Assembly (NCBI GenBank): GCA_013314775.1
Contig: JABUFB010000008.1
Span: forward strand, 1,037,036 to 1,101,035
From: Armatimonadota bacterium
GTDB lineage: Bacteria; Armatimonadota; Zipacnadia; Zipacnadales; JABUFB01
Length of the DNA: 64,000 nucleotides
Direction: 5' to 3'
Of this stretch, positions 8,215 through 16,844 are shown in pieces. The notes under the pieces were generated by a model. It searched no databases and was not told the origin of the DNA. It saw only the letters and a program-made list of their open reading frames with translations. Both the position numbers and the translations under genes were made by a program. The stretch's first letter is position 1; the number at the start of each line of letters is the position of its first letter.

Positions 8215-10173
8215 ATGGGCAACACAACATCCCGCACGGCAAGCCGGTTCGTCGTGGCTGTAGCACTGCTTGCATTGCTTACCGTCACCGGGCACACAGG
8301 GGAGACAGTTCCCCTGACCAGTCTCAAGCTGGATCTTGCCACACAGGATTGGGGAACGCCGCGGGTGGATAAGTCGGTGGACGGCAACCCGCTTTCCATC
8401 GGCGGCCGAAAGTTCGAGCACGGATTCGGAACCCACGCCATGAGCGTGCTGTATGTGAGCCTCAAGGGCGGCAGCGACCGCTTCGCGGCCTGGGTCGGGG
8501 TGGATGACGAAATCGGCGACCGCGGGACCGTGGAGTTCGTGGTGCAGGGAGACGAACGTGACTTGTTCCGGTCTGGGGTGATGAAGGGCGGGCAGGAAGC
8601 AAAGAAAGTGGACATCGATGTCCGCGGGATCCAGATCCTGGTGCTCCTCGTGACAGACGCAGGAGACGGCATCAACTACGACCACGCCGACTGGGCTGAT
8701 GCGCAGTTCGAAGTATCGGGTGCGAGGCCCGTGGCGATGGCTGGCCCTGACGGCGAGCCGGTAATCCTCACCCCGAAACCTGGGCCCGAGCCGCGCATCA
8801 ATGGCCCGAAGGTATTTGGAGCGCGCCCCGGCAACCCATTCCTGTTCAAGGTTCCGGCCACGGGAGACAGGCCCCTCACATACGCGGCGGAAGGCCTGCC
8901 GGAGGGCCTGAGCATCGACCCGGACACAGGTATTATCACCGGATCGGTTGTGCAGGTGGGAACGTACCGGGCAATCATCACGGTAAGCAACGCGCTGGGA
9001 AGCAAGTCCCGCGAGCTGCGCATCGAGATCGGCGAGGGCATCGCGCTCACGCCGCCGATGGGCTGGAACAGTTGGAATTGTTGGGCCGGAGCGGTGGATG
9101 AGGACAAAGTGCGCCGTTGCGCGAGAGCCATGGTGTCCACCGGTCTTGTCGACCACGGGTGGAGTTACGTGAACATTGACGATACGTGGCAGGCCGCAAG
9201 AGGTGGCCCGCTGAATGCACTCCAGGGGAACGAGAAGTTCCCGGACCTCAAGGGCCTCTGCGATGAGATACACAGTCTCGGTCTCAAGGCCGGGATCTAC
9301 TCGACCCCATGGATCACCTCCTACGCAGGCTTCCCGGGCGGCTCCAGCAATTCCGAAGACGGAAGCTGGAACCGCGAGCGCGGCCACGGCAAGTTCGGCT
9401 TTGAGGAAGCCGATGCCAAGCAGTTCGCGGCCTGGGGATTTGACTATCTCAAGTATGACTGGAACCCCAACGACGTCCCGCACGTGGAGAAGATGGCCGT
9501 CGCCCTGCGAGCAAGCGGGCGGGATATCGTCTACAGCCTGTCCAACAGCGCGCCGTATGAGCTGGCTTCCGAGTGGATGCGTCTGGCCCACTGCTGGCGG
9601 ACCACCGGCGACATCACCGACCGCTGGAGCAGCGTGAGCGGGATCGGATTCTCGCAGGACCCGTGGGGACCTTTTGCCGGCCCGGGCCACTGGAACGACC
9701 CGGACATGCTGGTTGTGGGGGAAGTCGGCTGGGGTCCGAACCTGCACCCCACCCACCTCACGCCCAATGAGCAGTACAGCCACATCAGTCTCTGGTGCCT
9801 GCTTTCGGCCCCGTTGCTGCTGGGCTGCGACCTGGAGAAGCTGGACGACTTCACCCTGAGCCTGCTCACCAATGACGAAGTGCTGGAGATCAACCAGGAC
9901 CCTCTCGGTGAGCAGGCCAGGCGAGTAGCCGTCACGGGGAAAACTGAGGTCTGGTGCAAGTACCTGGAAGACGGAAGCCGAGCGGTGGGGCTTTTCAACC
10001 GCGGGGAGACCGAGGTCACAGTCACGGCGCACTGGCCGGACCTGTGGATTCAGGGGCCACAGCGAGTGCGGGACCTGTGGCGACAGGAGGACCTGGACGT
10101 CTTCACGGACCACTTCGAAGCGAAAGTCCCCCGCCACGGGGTTGTGCTGGTGAAACTGACCGCGGATCAGTAG
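8215..10173 (+). CDS. Secreted GH27 alpha-galactosidase-like enzyme with NPCBM and Ig domains
   Basis: A 652-residue protein. The start MGNTTSRTAS is chosen for the signal peptide that follows (FVVAVALLALLTVTG) and the upstream GGAGG. Domain order: NPCBM (residues ~30-170; VDGNPLSIGGRKFEHGFGTHA, the classic opening), a putative Ig fold (~195-275; AEGLPEGLSIDPDTGIITG), then a GH27 melibiase barrel from PPMGWNSWNCW. The candidate nucleophile is D415 in YLKYDW and the acid/base D466 in TTGDI, both in the places expected for GH27. A C-terminal beta-sandwich ends the protein. GH27 enzymes release alpha-galactose, alpha-N-acetylgalactosamine or beta-arabinopyranose (known), so galactose is the likely but not certain target. 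Confidence 0.9.
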   Translation: MGNTTSRTASRFVVAVALLALLTVTGHTGETVPLTSLKLDLATQDWGTPRVDKSVDGNPLSIGGRKFEHGFGTHAMSVLYVSLKGGSDRFAAWVGVDDEIGDRGTVEFVVQGDERDLFRSGVMKGGQEAKKVDIDVRGIQILVLLVTDAGDGINYDHADWADAQFEVSGARPVAMAGPDGEPVILTPKPGPEPRINGPKVFGARPGNPFLFKVPATGDRPLTYAAEGLPEGLSIDPDTGIITGSVVQVGTYRAIITVSNALGSKSRELRIEIGEGIALTPPMGWNSWNCWAGAVDEDKVRRCARAMVSTGLVDHGWSYVNIDDTWQAARGGPLNALQGNEKFPDLKGLCDEIHSLGLKAGIYSTPWITSYAGFPGGSSNSEDGSWNRERGHGKFGFEEADAKQFAAWGFDYLKYDWNPNDVPHVEKMAVALRASGRDIVYSLSNSAPYELASEWMRLAHCWRTTGDITDRWSSVSGIGFSQDPWGPFAGPGHWNDPDMLVVGEVGWGPNLHPTHLTPNEQYSHISLWCLLSAPLLLGCDLEKLDDFTLSLLTNDEVLEINQDPLGEQARRVAVTGKTEVWCKYLEDGSRAVGLFNRGETEVTVTAHWPDLWIQGPQRVRDLWRQEDLDVFTDHFEAKVPRHGVVLVKLTADQ

Positions 10174-10274
10174 GCATCTGCCCAGCGCCGGCCGCGATAA
10201 AAGACCGTGTGGGACAGCAGATCGTTCCGGCCGGCAGACCCTTCGCGCGTGCGCACCGACCCTCTGACCGGGTT

Positions 10275-10395
10275 TCGGGCCTCACAGCCCGCGAAGCGGG
10301 CGTCAGCCTATAGCCACGGGTCGAGTGGAGCGAAGCGGAACGGAACCCGCGGACTCGGCCCGCTCAAGACGCTTCGAGCGCCCGAAGAGGCGGCA
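10275..10395 (+). repeat. Dispersed intergenic repeat, copy 1
   Basis: This segment and the reverse complement of 36378-36485 share GGCCTCACAGCCCGCGA and, after a short variable part, GTGGAGCGAAGCGGAACGG followed by AACC, then a looser CGCTT-GAGC-CC segment. Spacing and order are kept over ~110 bases, while the flanks differ. It contains the imperfect palindrome GGAGCGAAGCGGAACGGAA. This copy lies between two convergent genes. No open frame or transposase is associated. Confidence 0.7.
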
Positions 10396-10418
10396 CAAGC
10401 CCGCAGCTTCTCCCCGGC

Positions 10419-12557
10419 CTACCCCCCAATCAGCCGCACGAACCGCATGCTCCGTGCAGGCAGGAACAGCGTGGCCTTGCCGTCCTCGGGGACCAGCCCG
10501 TCCGTCCGGCTGATCGTCACCGTCTGCTCGTCGCGCGTGTAGTTGATCAGCACCAGCCCGGCAGTTCCATCCGGACTGCGCCACGCGCTGTGCAGGACCG
10601 CCGGGCGCTGCACAGTGAACGGCTCGATTGTGGATGGGGGAGTGAAGATGCTGCGCATGATGCAGGTCACGTCCACTGTTTCGCAGTCCACGGTGCCCGG
10701 CGCCAGCATTTCTCCCCACAGCAGCCACTCCCGGTGTGCGTGGTAGAACCGCGCCAGTTCCAGGAAAAACTCAATGTCGCACGCCAACTCGGGGTCTGCA
10801 AGGTGCTTCGCGGTGATATTGGTCGCCAGAGGCTGGCAGCCGCAGGCCACTGTTCGCGCCATGTCCAGCGCGAACTGGTCCGGGCAGAGCGCGTGCCAAT
10901 CCCTTTCCTCGGACGGATCGGGCCGGGCCTCCTGCGGCCATTTCTCGTCCCACGGCGTAATTCCGTCGATATGGGAGTAGTTGCCGAAGACCACCGCGTG
11001 CCCGTGGTAGATGGCGTGGAACAGGGGGATGAGCGTGGTCCCTTTGCAGCCGGCCGCTCCCCGGGAGGCTTCCCAGCTAGTCTGCAGCGTGATACAGCAC
11101 TCGAGCAAGTCCTGGTATACTTCGGCCACGCTTTCGCTGCTGATCACGAACCCGGGATGGCGTTGGCGCACCTTGCGAAACATCTCCCGGAAGCCCTGCA
11201 CGCCGTATGATCCGCCGCCGGGGACGTGTCCGTGTTCGGTGCTGAAACACGGTCGCGTTCCACCGATGATCGCGATCTGGTCGATGTACAGACCGTCCAG
11301 CCCAAGTGCCACCGCACCGTCCACGGTTTTCAGGACCTGTTCGTGCCACCCCTCGGCGGCCCCGCAGGTGTGCATGAGCTTGCGGTTCATCCAGGTGTTG
11401 TAGACGTGGCCCCAGTACTCCCCGTCGCGCAGGACTGTGGTGCACTTGCGGCCTTCGGTCTCCCACCGCGGCTCGTCACGGTCCCATGACATTCCGTTGC
11501 TATAGACCTGCACGCTCACATTGTTCGCCTGAAGATCTGCGACTGCCGCGCTGAAGGCTTCCGTCCCCTCGCGCGGAGGGAAGTAGTCCGGATAGCTGGT
11601 ATCATACGGGTGCTTGTGCCACCAGTACCAGTCCACCGCGATGGGCAGGTCCAGGCGGCGCGCGATTTCCTTCGCCACCGGGCACACGTTATCGATGCGC
11701 CCGCGAAGCCACAGCCAGCAGGCGAGGTCCGCGACGTAGCTGTTCCGGCGCTGGTCTGGTCCCCGCGATGCCCAAACCTGCTCCAGCGCCCAAGGCCGAT
11801 AGATTCGGGCGCTCTCGTACCACCCGCCCACAAAGGGCGCGATGGAAACCGGGTAAGCGGGCATCTCCGGCCGCCCTTCGGGGGGCTGCGGCAGGAGGTG
11901 CTCGATGCAGAGCTGGGCAGTTCCTTGTCCCACGCGAAGCAGCAGCGACTTCATCCACCCGCTGGTGTCTCGCGAGTCCAGGTGCAGGCCTGCGCCGTCT
12001 GCAAGCCATGCGGTAAGTTGGACGTGCATCCACTGGCGGGAGCAGGCGCTCATGTCCGGCGCATCCACCGCGTGCTTCAGCGGGTTGTCCACCAGCATCC
12101 CCAGATCCAGCGGCACCACCCACTGCGCATCGCCTGTATAAGGGACGCGTAGTTCCGGAAATGCCAAGGCTGCGGGCTTCAGACCGTCGGGAAGTTCCAG
12201 GTGCTCGAAACGCCCCCGGAGCAAGCCGTCGGACAGCTCCCAGAGCAAAGACACGCTGGCGTCGACATGCCGGCCATCTTCGTAACTCAGCCGATCAAAC
12301 ACCACCCGCAGGTGCGTCGCGTCGAGCTGGTCGATGCTCGCCGCGTCATCCGGCCTCAGTGGCTCGGGAGCACTGTCCTCCCAACCTGTGCGCAACGACC
12401 AGCCGAAGCACGGCGCCGTGAACGCCCACGCGCAATCCGCGCGGCTGACCGCGAGCAGTTCCCCCCGCTCCGAGAAACGGGCAGAGAGGCCGGAATCATC
12501 ACGCAGGAGAAAATCGCCTGGAACGGACGCGGGGGGCCTGTGGGTATGCATTTCCAT
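10419..12557 (-). CDS. DUF6259-like putative glycosidase without signal peptide
   Basis: A 712-residue protein starting MEMHTHRPP, with GGGAG 9 bases upstream. No signal peptide is visible, unlike most neighbours, so it may be cytoplasmic. The N-terminal ~270 residues look like an all-beta domain; the centre is TIM-barrel-like (AVDWYWWHKHPYDTS, GLDGLYIDQIA, HGHVPGGGSYG, GFVISSESVAEVY), and an all-beta C-terminal part ends SMRFVRLIGG. The DGLYIDQ and HGHxxGGG pattern resembles DUF6259 proteins, which belong with TIM-barrel glycosidases of unknown specificity (from memory). D in LYIDQ and E in SSESVAE are plausible catalytic residues, which is inference. It is divergent from the DUF4838 gene. 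Confidence 0.65.
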   Translation of the reverse strand: MEMHTHRPPASVPGDFLLRDDSGLSARFSERGELLAVSRADCAWAFTAPCFGWSLRTGWEDSAPEPLRPDDAASIDQLDATHLRVVFDRLSYEDGRHVDASVSLLWELSDGLLRGRFEHLELPDGLKPAALAFPELRVPYTGDAQWVVPLDLGMLVDNPLKHAVDAPDMSACSRQWMHVQLTAWLADGAGLHLDSRDTSGWMKSLLLRVGQGTAQLCIEHLLPQPPEGRPEMPAYPVSIAPFVGGWYESARIYRPWALEQVWASRGPDQRRNSYVADLACWLWLRGRIDNVCPVAKEIARRLDLPIAVDWYWWHKHPYDTSYPDYFPPREGTEAFSAAVADLQANNVSVQVYSNGMSWDRDEPRWETEGRKCTTVLRDGEYWGHVYNTWMNRKLMHTCGAAEGWHEQVLKTVDGAVALGLDGLYIDQIAIIGGTRPCFSTEHGHVPGGGSYGVQGFREMFRKVRQRHPGFVISSESVAEVYQDLLECCITLQTSWEASRGAAGCKGTTLIPLFHAIYHGHAVVFGNYSHIDGITPWDEKWPQEARPDPSEERDWHALCPDQFALDMARTVACGCQPLATNITAKHLADPELACDIEFFLELARFYHAHREWLLWGEMLAPGTVDCETVDVTCIMRSIFTPPSTIEPFTVQRPAVLHSAWRSPDGTAGLVLINYTRDEQTVTISRTDGLVPEDGKATLFLPARSMRFVRLIGG

Positions 12558-12728
12558 GCTGTGCAGCTCCCAGTTGGGGACGATCAGTGACGCAAAGGCG
12601 GCCCGCACCTGGCAGGCCGTCGCACAGTCTGCCACCCTTGACAGAGGGTGTCAAGAACATGGGGCAGGTCTCAGTCTCCCCGAGGCGAATACCCTGTTGA
12701 GTCCTCAGCAACCTGCGAGGTGCCAGCC

Positions 12729-15700
12729 ATGAAGGTTTTCGAGTATGGCATATTACTCTGTATTCTGGCAGCGCTCCCGGCCTGTCAAGCGCCGGCGCAA
12801 TCACTCACTCTCGCTGACAATGGCCGGAGCGAGTTCCGCATCGTGATTGCGAAAGACGCTTCGCCGTCCACCAAATGGGCGGCGGATGAGCTGCAGCGAT
12901 GGCTCAAGGAGATGACGGGGGCGACGCTCCCAATTGCCACGGACGACTCCGCCATGACCGAGCACGAGATCGTCCTGGGCGCCAACGCGCACCTGGCGAA
13001 GCTCGGGGTTCGACCTCCCATGGATGAACTCGGCCTGGAGGGCTACATCATCCGTACCAGCGGCCCGCACCTTCTGCTCATTGGCGGCCCGGTGCGCGGC
13101 GTGGTGTACAGTGTCTTCGGGCTGCTTGAAGACCACCTCGGCTGCAGGTGGTTTACGCCGGAAGTCAGCCGGATCCCGAAGCGGAACAAACTCACCGTGG
13201 GGCCGCTGGATGAGAAGAAGATTCCGGCCCTTGAGTACCGAGAGCCTTTCGTGATGGATTGCTTCGATGGTGACTGGTGCGCGCGCAATCGTGTCAACAG
13301 CTCGGCCGGGCGCCTGGAAGACAAGCATGGCGGGAAGATCCAGTATTACGGGTTCGTCCATACCTTCAACCAGCTGGTGCCGCCCGAGAAATACTACGAC
13401 GAGCACCCCGAGTACTTCTCGCTCATCAACGGCAAGCGGATGAAGGGCTACTACCAACTTTGCCTCACCAACCCCGACGTGCTGCGGATCGCCACCGAGG
13501 AAATCCGCAAGCGCATGCGCGAGCACCCCGAGGCATTCGTCTTCTCGGTTTCGCAGAACGACACGCATGGAGCCTGCCAGTGCGAAAACTGCCAGGCCAT
13601 TGTTGAGCGCGAGGGTTCCGAAGCCGGTCCGCTGATTGAATTTGTCAACAAGATCGCCGACGCGGTCAAAGACGAGTTCCCGGACAAGGCAATCGACACC
13701 CTGGCCTACCAGTACACCCGCAAGGCGCCGAAGAACGTGCGCCCGCGCCCCAATGTGATCGTGCGCTTGTGCAGCATCGAGTGCTGCTTCTCCCACCCGC
13801 TGCGTACCTGTAACAGTGGCGAGAACGCTGCTTTCCGCAAGGACCTGGAAGACTGGGCGAAGGTGAGCGAACGGCTCTGGGTATGGGACTATGCCACATC
13901 TTTCGCGAACTATCTCGTCCCCTTCCCAAACCGCCACGTGCTGCGGGACAATATCCGCTTCTTTATCGAGAACAACGTCACCGGGATATTCGAGCAGAAC
14001 ACCTATACGACCCTTTGCGGAGAGTTCAACGCGCTGGACGGATACATGCACGCCAAGTTCCTCTGGGATCCGAACTACGACGAAGACAAGGCGATGGACG
14101 AGTTCCTCGCGGGCGTGTACGGGAAGGCAGCAACCCCGATCCGCAAGTACCTGGACATGCTCCGCGACAAGGTGGTCAACGAGAACATCCACATGCACAT
14201 CTGGGAAGGCCCGAATGCTCCCTACCTGACCGACGAACTCATCGCAGAAGCCGACAAGCTCTGGGATCAGGCCGCCGCGGCGGTTGCCGACGATCCAGCT
14301 ACGCTGAACCGCGTGAACGTGGCGCGACTCAGCATGGACTGGCTGATCCTGGAACGCACGAAACGGACCGTCACCAGTGCCTACGAGTTCCGCAATGGCA
14401 AATACGAGGCCGAAGCGATCCCCGGCTACCGGGAGCGCGTAGACCGGTTTTTCACCACCGCCGCGAAGAACAACCTGACGCAGCTGCGCGAGGGCGGGAC
14501 TCCGCCGGAGACGCTGTGGCAGAGGCTTCGCTCGAAATCCTCTTCTTACGACGTCCTGAGCATGGGCGACCGTGCACTGTCAGTGGGCATCGTGCCCGGG
14601 CTTGGCGGGCGCATCCTCATCATGCAGTCCGAGGGCGGCCCCAACCTCCTGTCCCTGGGGGCACCCGAAGATCCCGCCTACCCGGCGACAGGTGGCTATG
14701 GTGAGTCCTGGCAAGGCGGTCTGCACGGGCCCGGCTGGTCCGACCCCTTCGAGTCCAGCCCGGTCCAAGAGACGGACGACTCGTGGTCCGTGGAGATGAC
14801 CCACGATCTGGCGGACGGTGTCAAGCTAACCCGTACTGTCATGGTCCCCAAGGGCAAGGGCTACTGCGAGATTCTCTCGTGCGTGAGCAATGGGCGCGAG
14901 GATCAGCAACCGGGAGACCTGCGCGCATGTTTCGGCCTGGACCTGGGCGATGTCGACCAGGTCACCGCGATCCTGCCGGCCATGGGTGAGGAAGGCGTCA
15001 TCAGCCTGTCGCTGACGCAGGACGAGGCCAAGCGGCAACTTTCCTTCACCCCCGAGCAGATCGGGGGCGGCGTGAAGTTCGTAAACCACGCCGCGGGCAA
15101 GGGAGTTGAGATCATCCCCTCCGCGCCGCAGATCGAGCGGGTCTGGGTGCGCGTGGATGCCCGTCGAGACGTGATCACCTTCGAGGTGAAGACAAGAGCC
15201 ACCGTGGCCCCCGGCGAGAAGGCCTGCCTGCGCCAGTGGGTGCGGCCCCTGCGCAATGTGGCGTCCTTCGCCAGAGCCGTTCACAGTGGTGCGGAGACTC
15301 ACAGCGCACGCAGACTGGTTGCCCAGGATGACGAGATTACCCTGGGCAACTACGGCAACTGGGGATGGATTGAGCAGGTTGAGGGCGCATCGGACGGCTA
15401 CGCCATCCGCCTGAACAATAACCACATCGAGTGGTGCTGCCAGTGGCGCTACAATCACCAGGAGCTGGAGCCGGAAACGAAGTACGATGTGTTCGCGCGG
15501 ATCAAGGTCGGGAAGAAAGGTGACGGCGGCAACGCCTTCTGGGCAGGCATCTACGACACCCTCACGGGCGCGGACCTGGGTACCTTACAGCCCTCGATGA
15601 CCGCCATCCCCGACAGCGATTGGCGCATCTACAAGCTCGGAACCATCACGCCGGGCCCCGGCCATTACGTCTGGATGGGCCCGCAGAACAACCCCGACAA

Positions 15701-15749
15701 CCAGGACGGTCTGTGGCTGGACTACTTTGAACTGAAGGCTGCCGAGTAA
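12729..15749 (+). CDS. DUF4838-domain lipoprotein, putative glycoside hydrolase
   Basis: A 1006-residue protein. It starts MKVFEYGILLCILAALPAC: a lipoprotein signal with lipobox LPAC and Cys19, so it is probably anchored in a membrane. A GAGG site precedes it. Residues ~30-150 resemble the GH20-type N-terminal alpha/beta domain (WAADELQRWLKEMTGATLPI, RGVVYSVFGLLEDHLGCRWF). Residues ~170-520 match DUF4838 (HTFNQLVPPEKYYDEHPEYFS, SVSQNDTHGACQCENCQ, WDYATSFANYLVPFPN). A mutarotase-like beta-sandwich (~600-850) and a C-terminal jelly-roll (~865-1006) follow. DUF4838 proteins are linked to glycan degradation, but activities are mostly not established. The CxCxxC in ACQCENCQ is typical of the family. 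Confidence 0.8.
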   Translation: MKVFEYGILLCILAALPACQAPAQSLTLADNGRSEFRIVIAKDASPSTKWAADELQRWLKEMTGATLPIATDDSAMTEHEIVLGANAHLAKLGVRPPMDELGLEGYIIRTSGPHLLLIGGPVRGVVYSVFGLLEDHLGCRWFTPEVSRIPKRNKLTVGPLDEKKIPALEYREPFVMDCFDGDWCARNRVNSSAGRLEDKHGGKIQYYGFVHTFNQLVPPEKYYDEHPEYFSLINGKRMKGYYQLCLTNPDVLRIATEEIRKRMREHPEAFVFSVSQNDTHGACQCENCQAIVEREGSEAGPLIEFVNKIADAVKDEFPDKAIDTLAYQYTRKAPKNVRPRPNVIVRLCSIECCFSHPLRTCNSGENAAFRKDLEDWAKVSERLWVWDYATSFANYLVPFPNRHVLRDNIRFFIENNVTGIFEQNTYTTLCGEFNALDGYMHAKFLWDPNYDEDKAMDEFLAGVYGKAATPIRKYLDMLRDKVVNENIHMHIWEGPNAPYLTDELIAEADKLWDQAAAAVADDPATLNRVNVARLSMDWLILERTKRTVTSAYEFRNGKYEAEAIPGYRERVDRFFTTAAKNNLTQLREGGTPPETLWQRLRSKSSSYDVLSMGDRALSVGIVPGLGGRILIMQSEGGPNLLSLGAPEDPAYPATGGYGESWQGGLHGPGWSDPFESSPVQETDDSWSVEMTHDLADGVKLTRTVMVPKGKGYCEILSCVSNGREDQQPGDLRACFGLDLGDVDQVTAILPAMGEEGVISLSLTQDEAKRQLSFTPEQIGGGVKFVNHAAGKGVEIIPSAPQIERVWVRVDARRDVITFEVKTRATVAPGEKACLRQWVRPLRNVASFARAVHSGAETHSARRLVAQDDEITLGNYGNWGWIEQVEGASDGYAIRLNNNHIEWCCQWRYNHQELEPETKYDVFARIKVGKKGDGGNAFWAGIYDTLTGADLGTLQPSMTAIPDSDWRIYKLGTITPGPGHYVWMGPQNNPDNQDGLWLDYFELKAAE

Positions 15750-16217
15750 GCCGGATCGATCCCGTCAGCCTCCATCAGGCGCATCGCAAGGTCTGCAGCC
15801 CGCGCCCGGATCGAATCACAGTCCGCGGGCTGCAGGCCCGGATGCAAGACGCGCGCGCAAATGTGCCGGCTCTGGGGCCGTCATCAGCTTCGCTCGGGGA
15901 CTGAGAAGTCTGGGTGACACTGCGTGCCATTGGGCCGGATCGCGCCCAGCCGCTGGTCGAGAGAGCGTAGAAGATCCGGTCATGCAGCGCGGCCTCATCT
16001 GACGCGGCCCGCGCCGCAAGCAGCAAAGCAAGCCCTGCCCGACCAGCCGGACGCTCGCCCGACCATGGATGGCCCGCGCTCAGGCCCTGGCAGTCGGCAG
16101 TGAGCCCCTGGGCTGTGACTCCTCCTTTGAAGGAGAAGCCCCGTTGACGGTGAATTATATATGAACACTGCCGCAACCCCGCGGGGAGACACTCCCCGTG
16201 CTCGTGGAGACTTGCCA
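15750..16217 (-). other. Intergenic stretch, possible decayed gene remnant on the minus strand
   Basis: No intact gene. On the minus strand, protein-like runs appear in two frames: one reads AARAASDEAALHDRIFYAL (about 16030-15970) and another ARVLHPGLQPADCDSIRARA followed by ADLAMRLMEADG (about 15870-15770). Together these would need at least one frameshift, which suggests a broken gene, but high-GC DNA readily gives such runs by chance. The inverted repeat at 15794-15834 lies inside. Family not recognised. Confidence 0.25.
15794..15834. repeat. 11-bp perfect inverted repeat
   Basis: TGCAGCCCGCG at 15794-15804 and CGCGGGCTGCA at 15824-15834 form a perfect 11-bp stem with a 19-base loop. It lies 45 bases after the DUF4838 stop codon and could act as a terminator for it, although no T-run follows; it could equally be a REP-type element. 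Confidence 0.5.
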
Positions 16218-16709
16218 ATGTCCGGTGGCCGACTCGCCCCGGTGAAAGAGTACCTGCCCAAAGGAGAGGCCCGGGGACGAGTGCTCGTGGTCTCCGACCA
16301 CAGGCCCCTGAATCTCGGCCATGCAGCGGTTCTGTGCGCCCATGGTTACGCTGTCTATACCGCGGTAACCTGCACGGACGTGCGCCGGATTTTCGAAACC
16401 TACCAGCCCGGAGACGTCGACTTGATTGTGTTCGCCTCGCTGGTCCACGGATGGCATCACATGGAAGGCGAGCGTCGTCCCGGCGGCATCCCGGAAACGA
16501 CGGATGCCGAGTGGCAGACGAGGAATATGCGAGCGATCATCGACCTGGTCTCCCAGCGGCAGGAGCGGGTGCCGGAAGTGGTTATCGCCGCGGAACTGAT
16601 TGACTACGGCTGGTACAGCATCACCGCCGAAGCCCTGGAGAGCGCGGGGATCCGGTACCACACCTACTCCGCCAAGGATCCTCGCGCAATCCTTGCGTTG
16701 CTAGGATAA
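16218..16709 (+). CDS. Degenerate receiver-like protein
   Basis: A 163-residue soluble protein. The start MSGGRLAPV is preferred because GGAG lies ~10 bases upstream; an upstream in-frame ATG at 16161 has a poorer site. The segment RVLVVSDHRPLNLGHAAVLCA and the following DVDLIVFASLVHG read like the first and third beta strands of a receiver (REC) domain, and AVYTAVTCTDVRRIFETYQ fits helix 2. However, the residue after DLIVF, where the phospho-acceptor Asp should be, is Ala-Ser, so phosphorylation is unlikely if this is a REC fold. It sits 135 bases upstream of a hybrid sensor kinase, suggesting signalling. Assignment is by fold resemblance only. Confidence 0.5.
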   Translation: MSGGRLAPVKEYLPKGEARGRVLVVSDHRPLNLGHAAVLCAHGYAVYTAVTCTDVRRIFETYQPGDVDLIVFASLVHGWHHMEGERRPGGIPETTDAEWQTRNMRAIIDLVSQRQERVPEVVIAAELIDYGWYSITAEALESAGIRYHTYSAKDPRAILALLG

Positions 16710-16844
16710 CCTGTTTGCCTGCCCCAAAGAGCACGGCGATGCCCTCGTCGTTGCACTCACGCGCAGGATGATCGTGCCCCCGTCTCCAGCGCGGAAAGGG
16801 CGTCGGATCAACCGGTACGAGATCTGGGAGCTCGGAGGAAGGAG

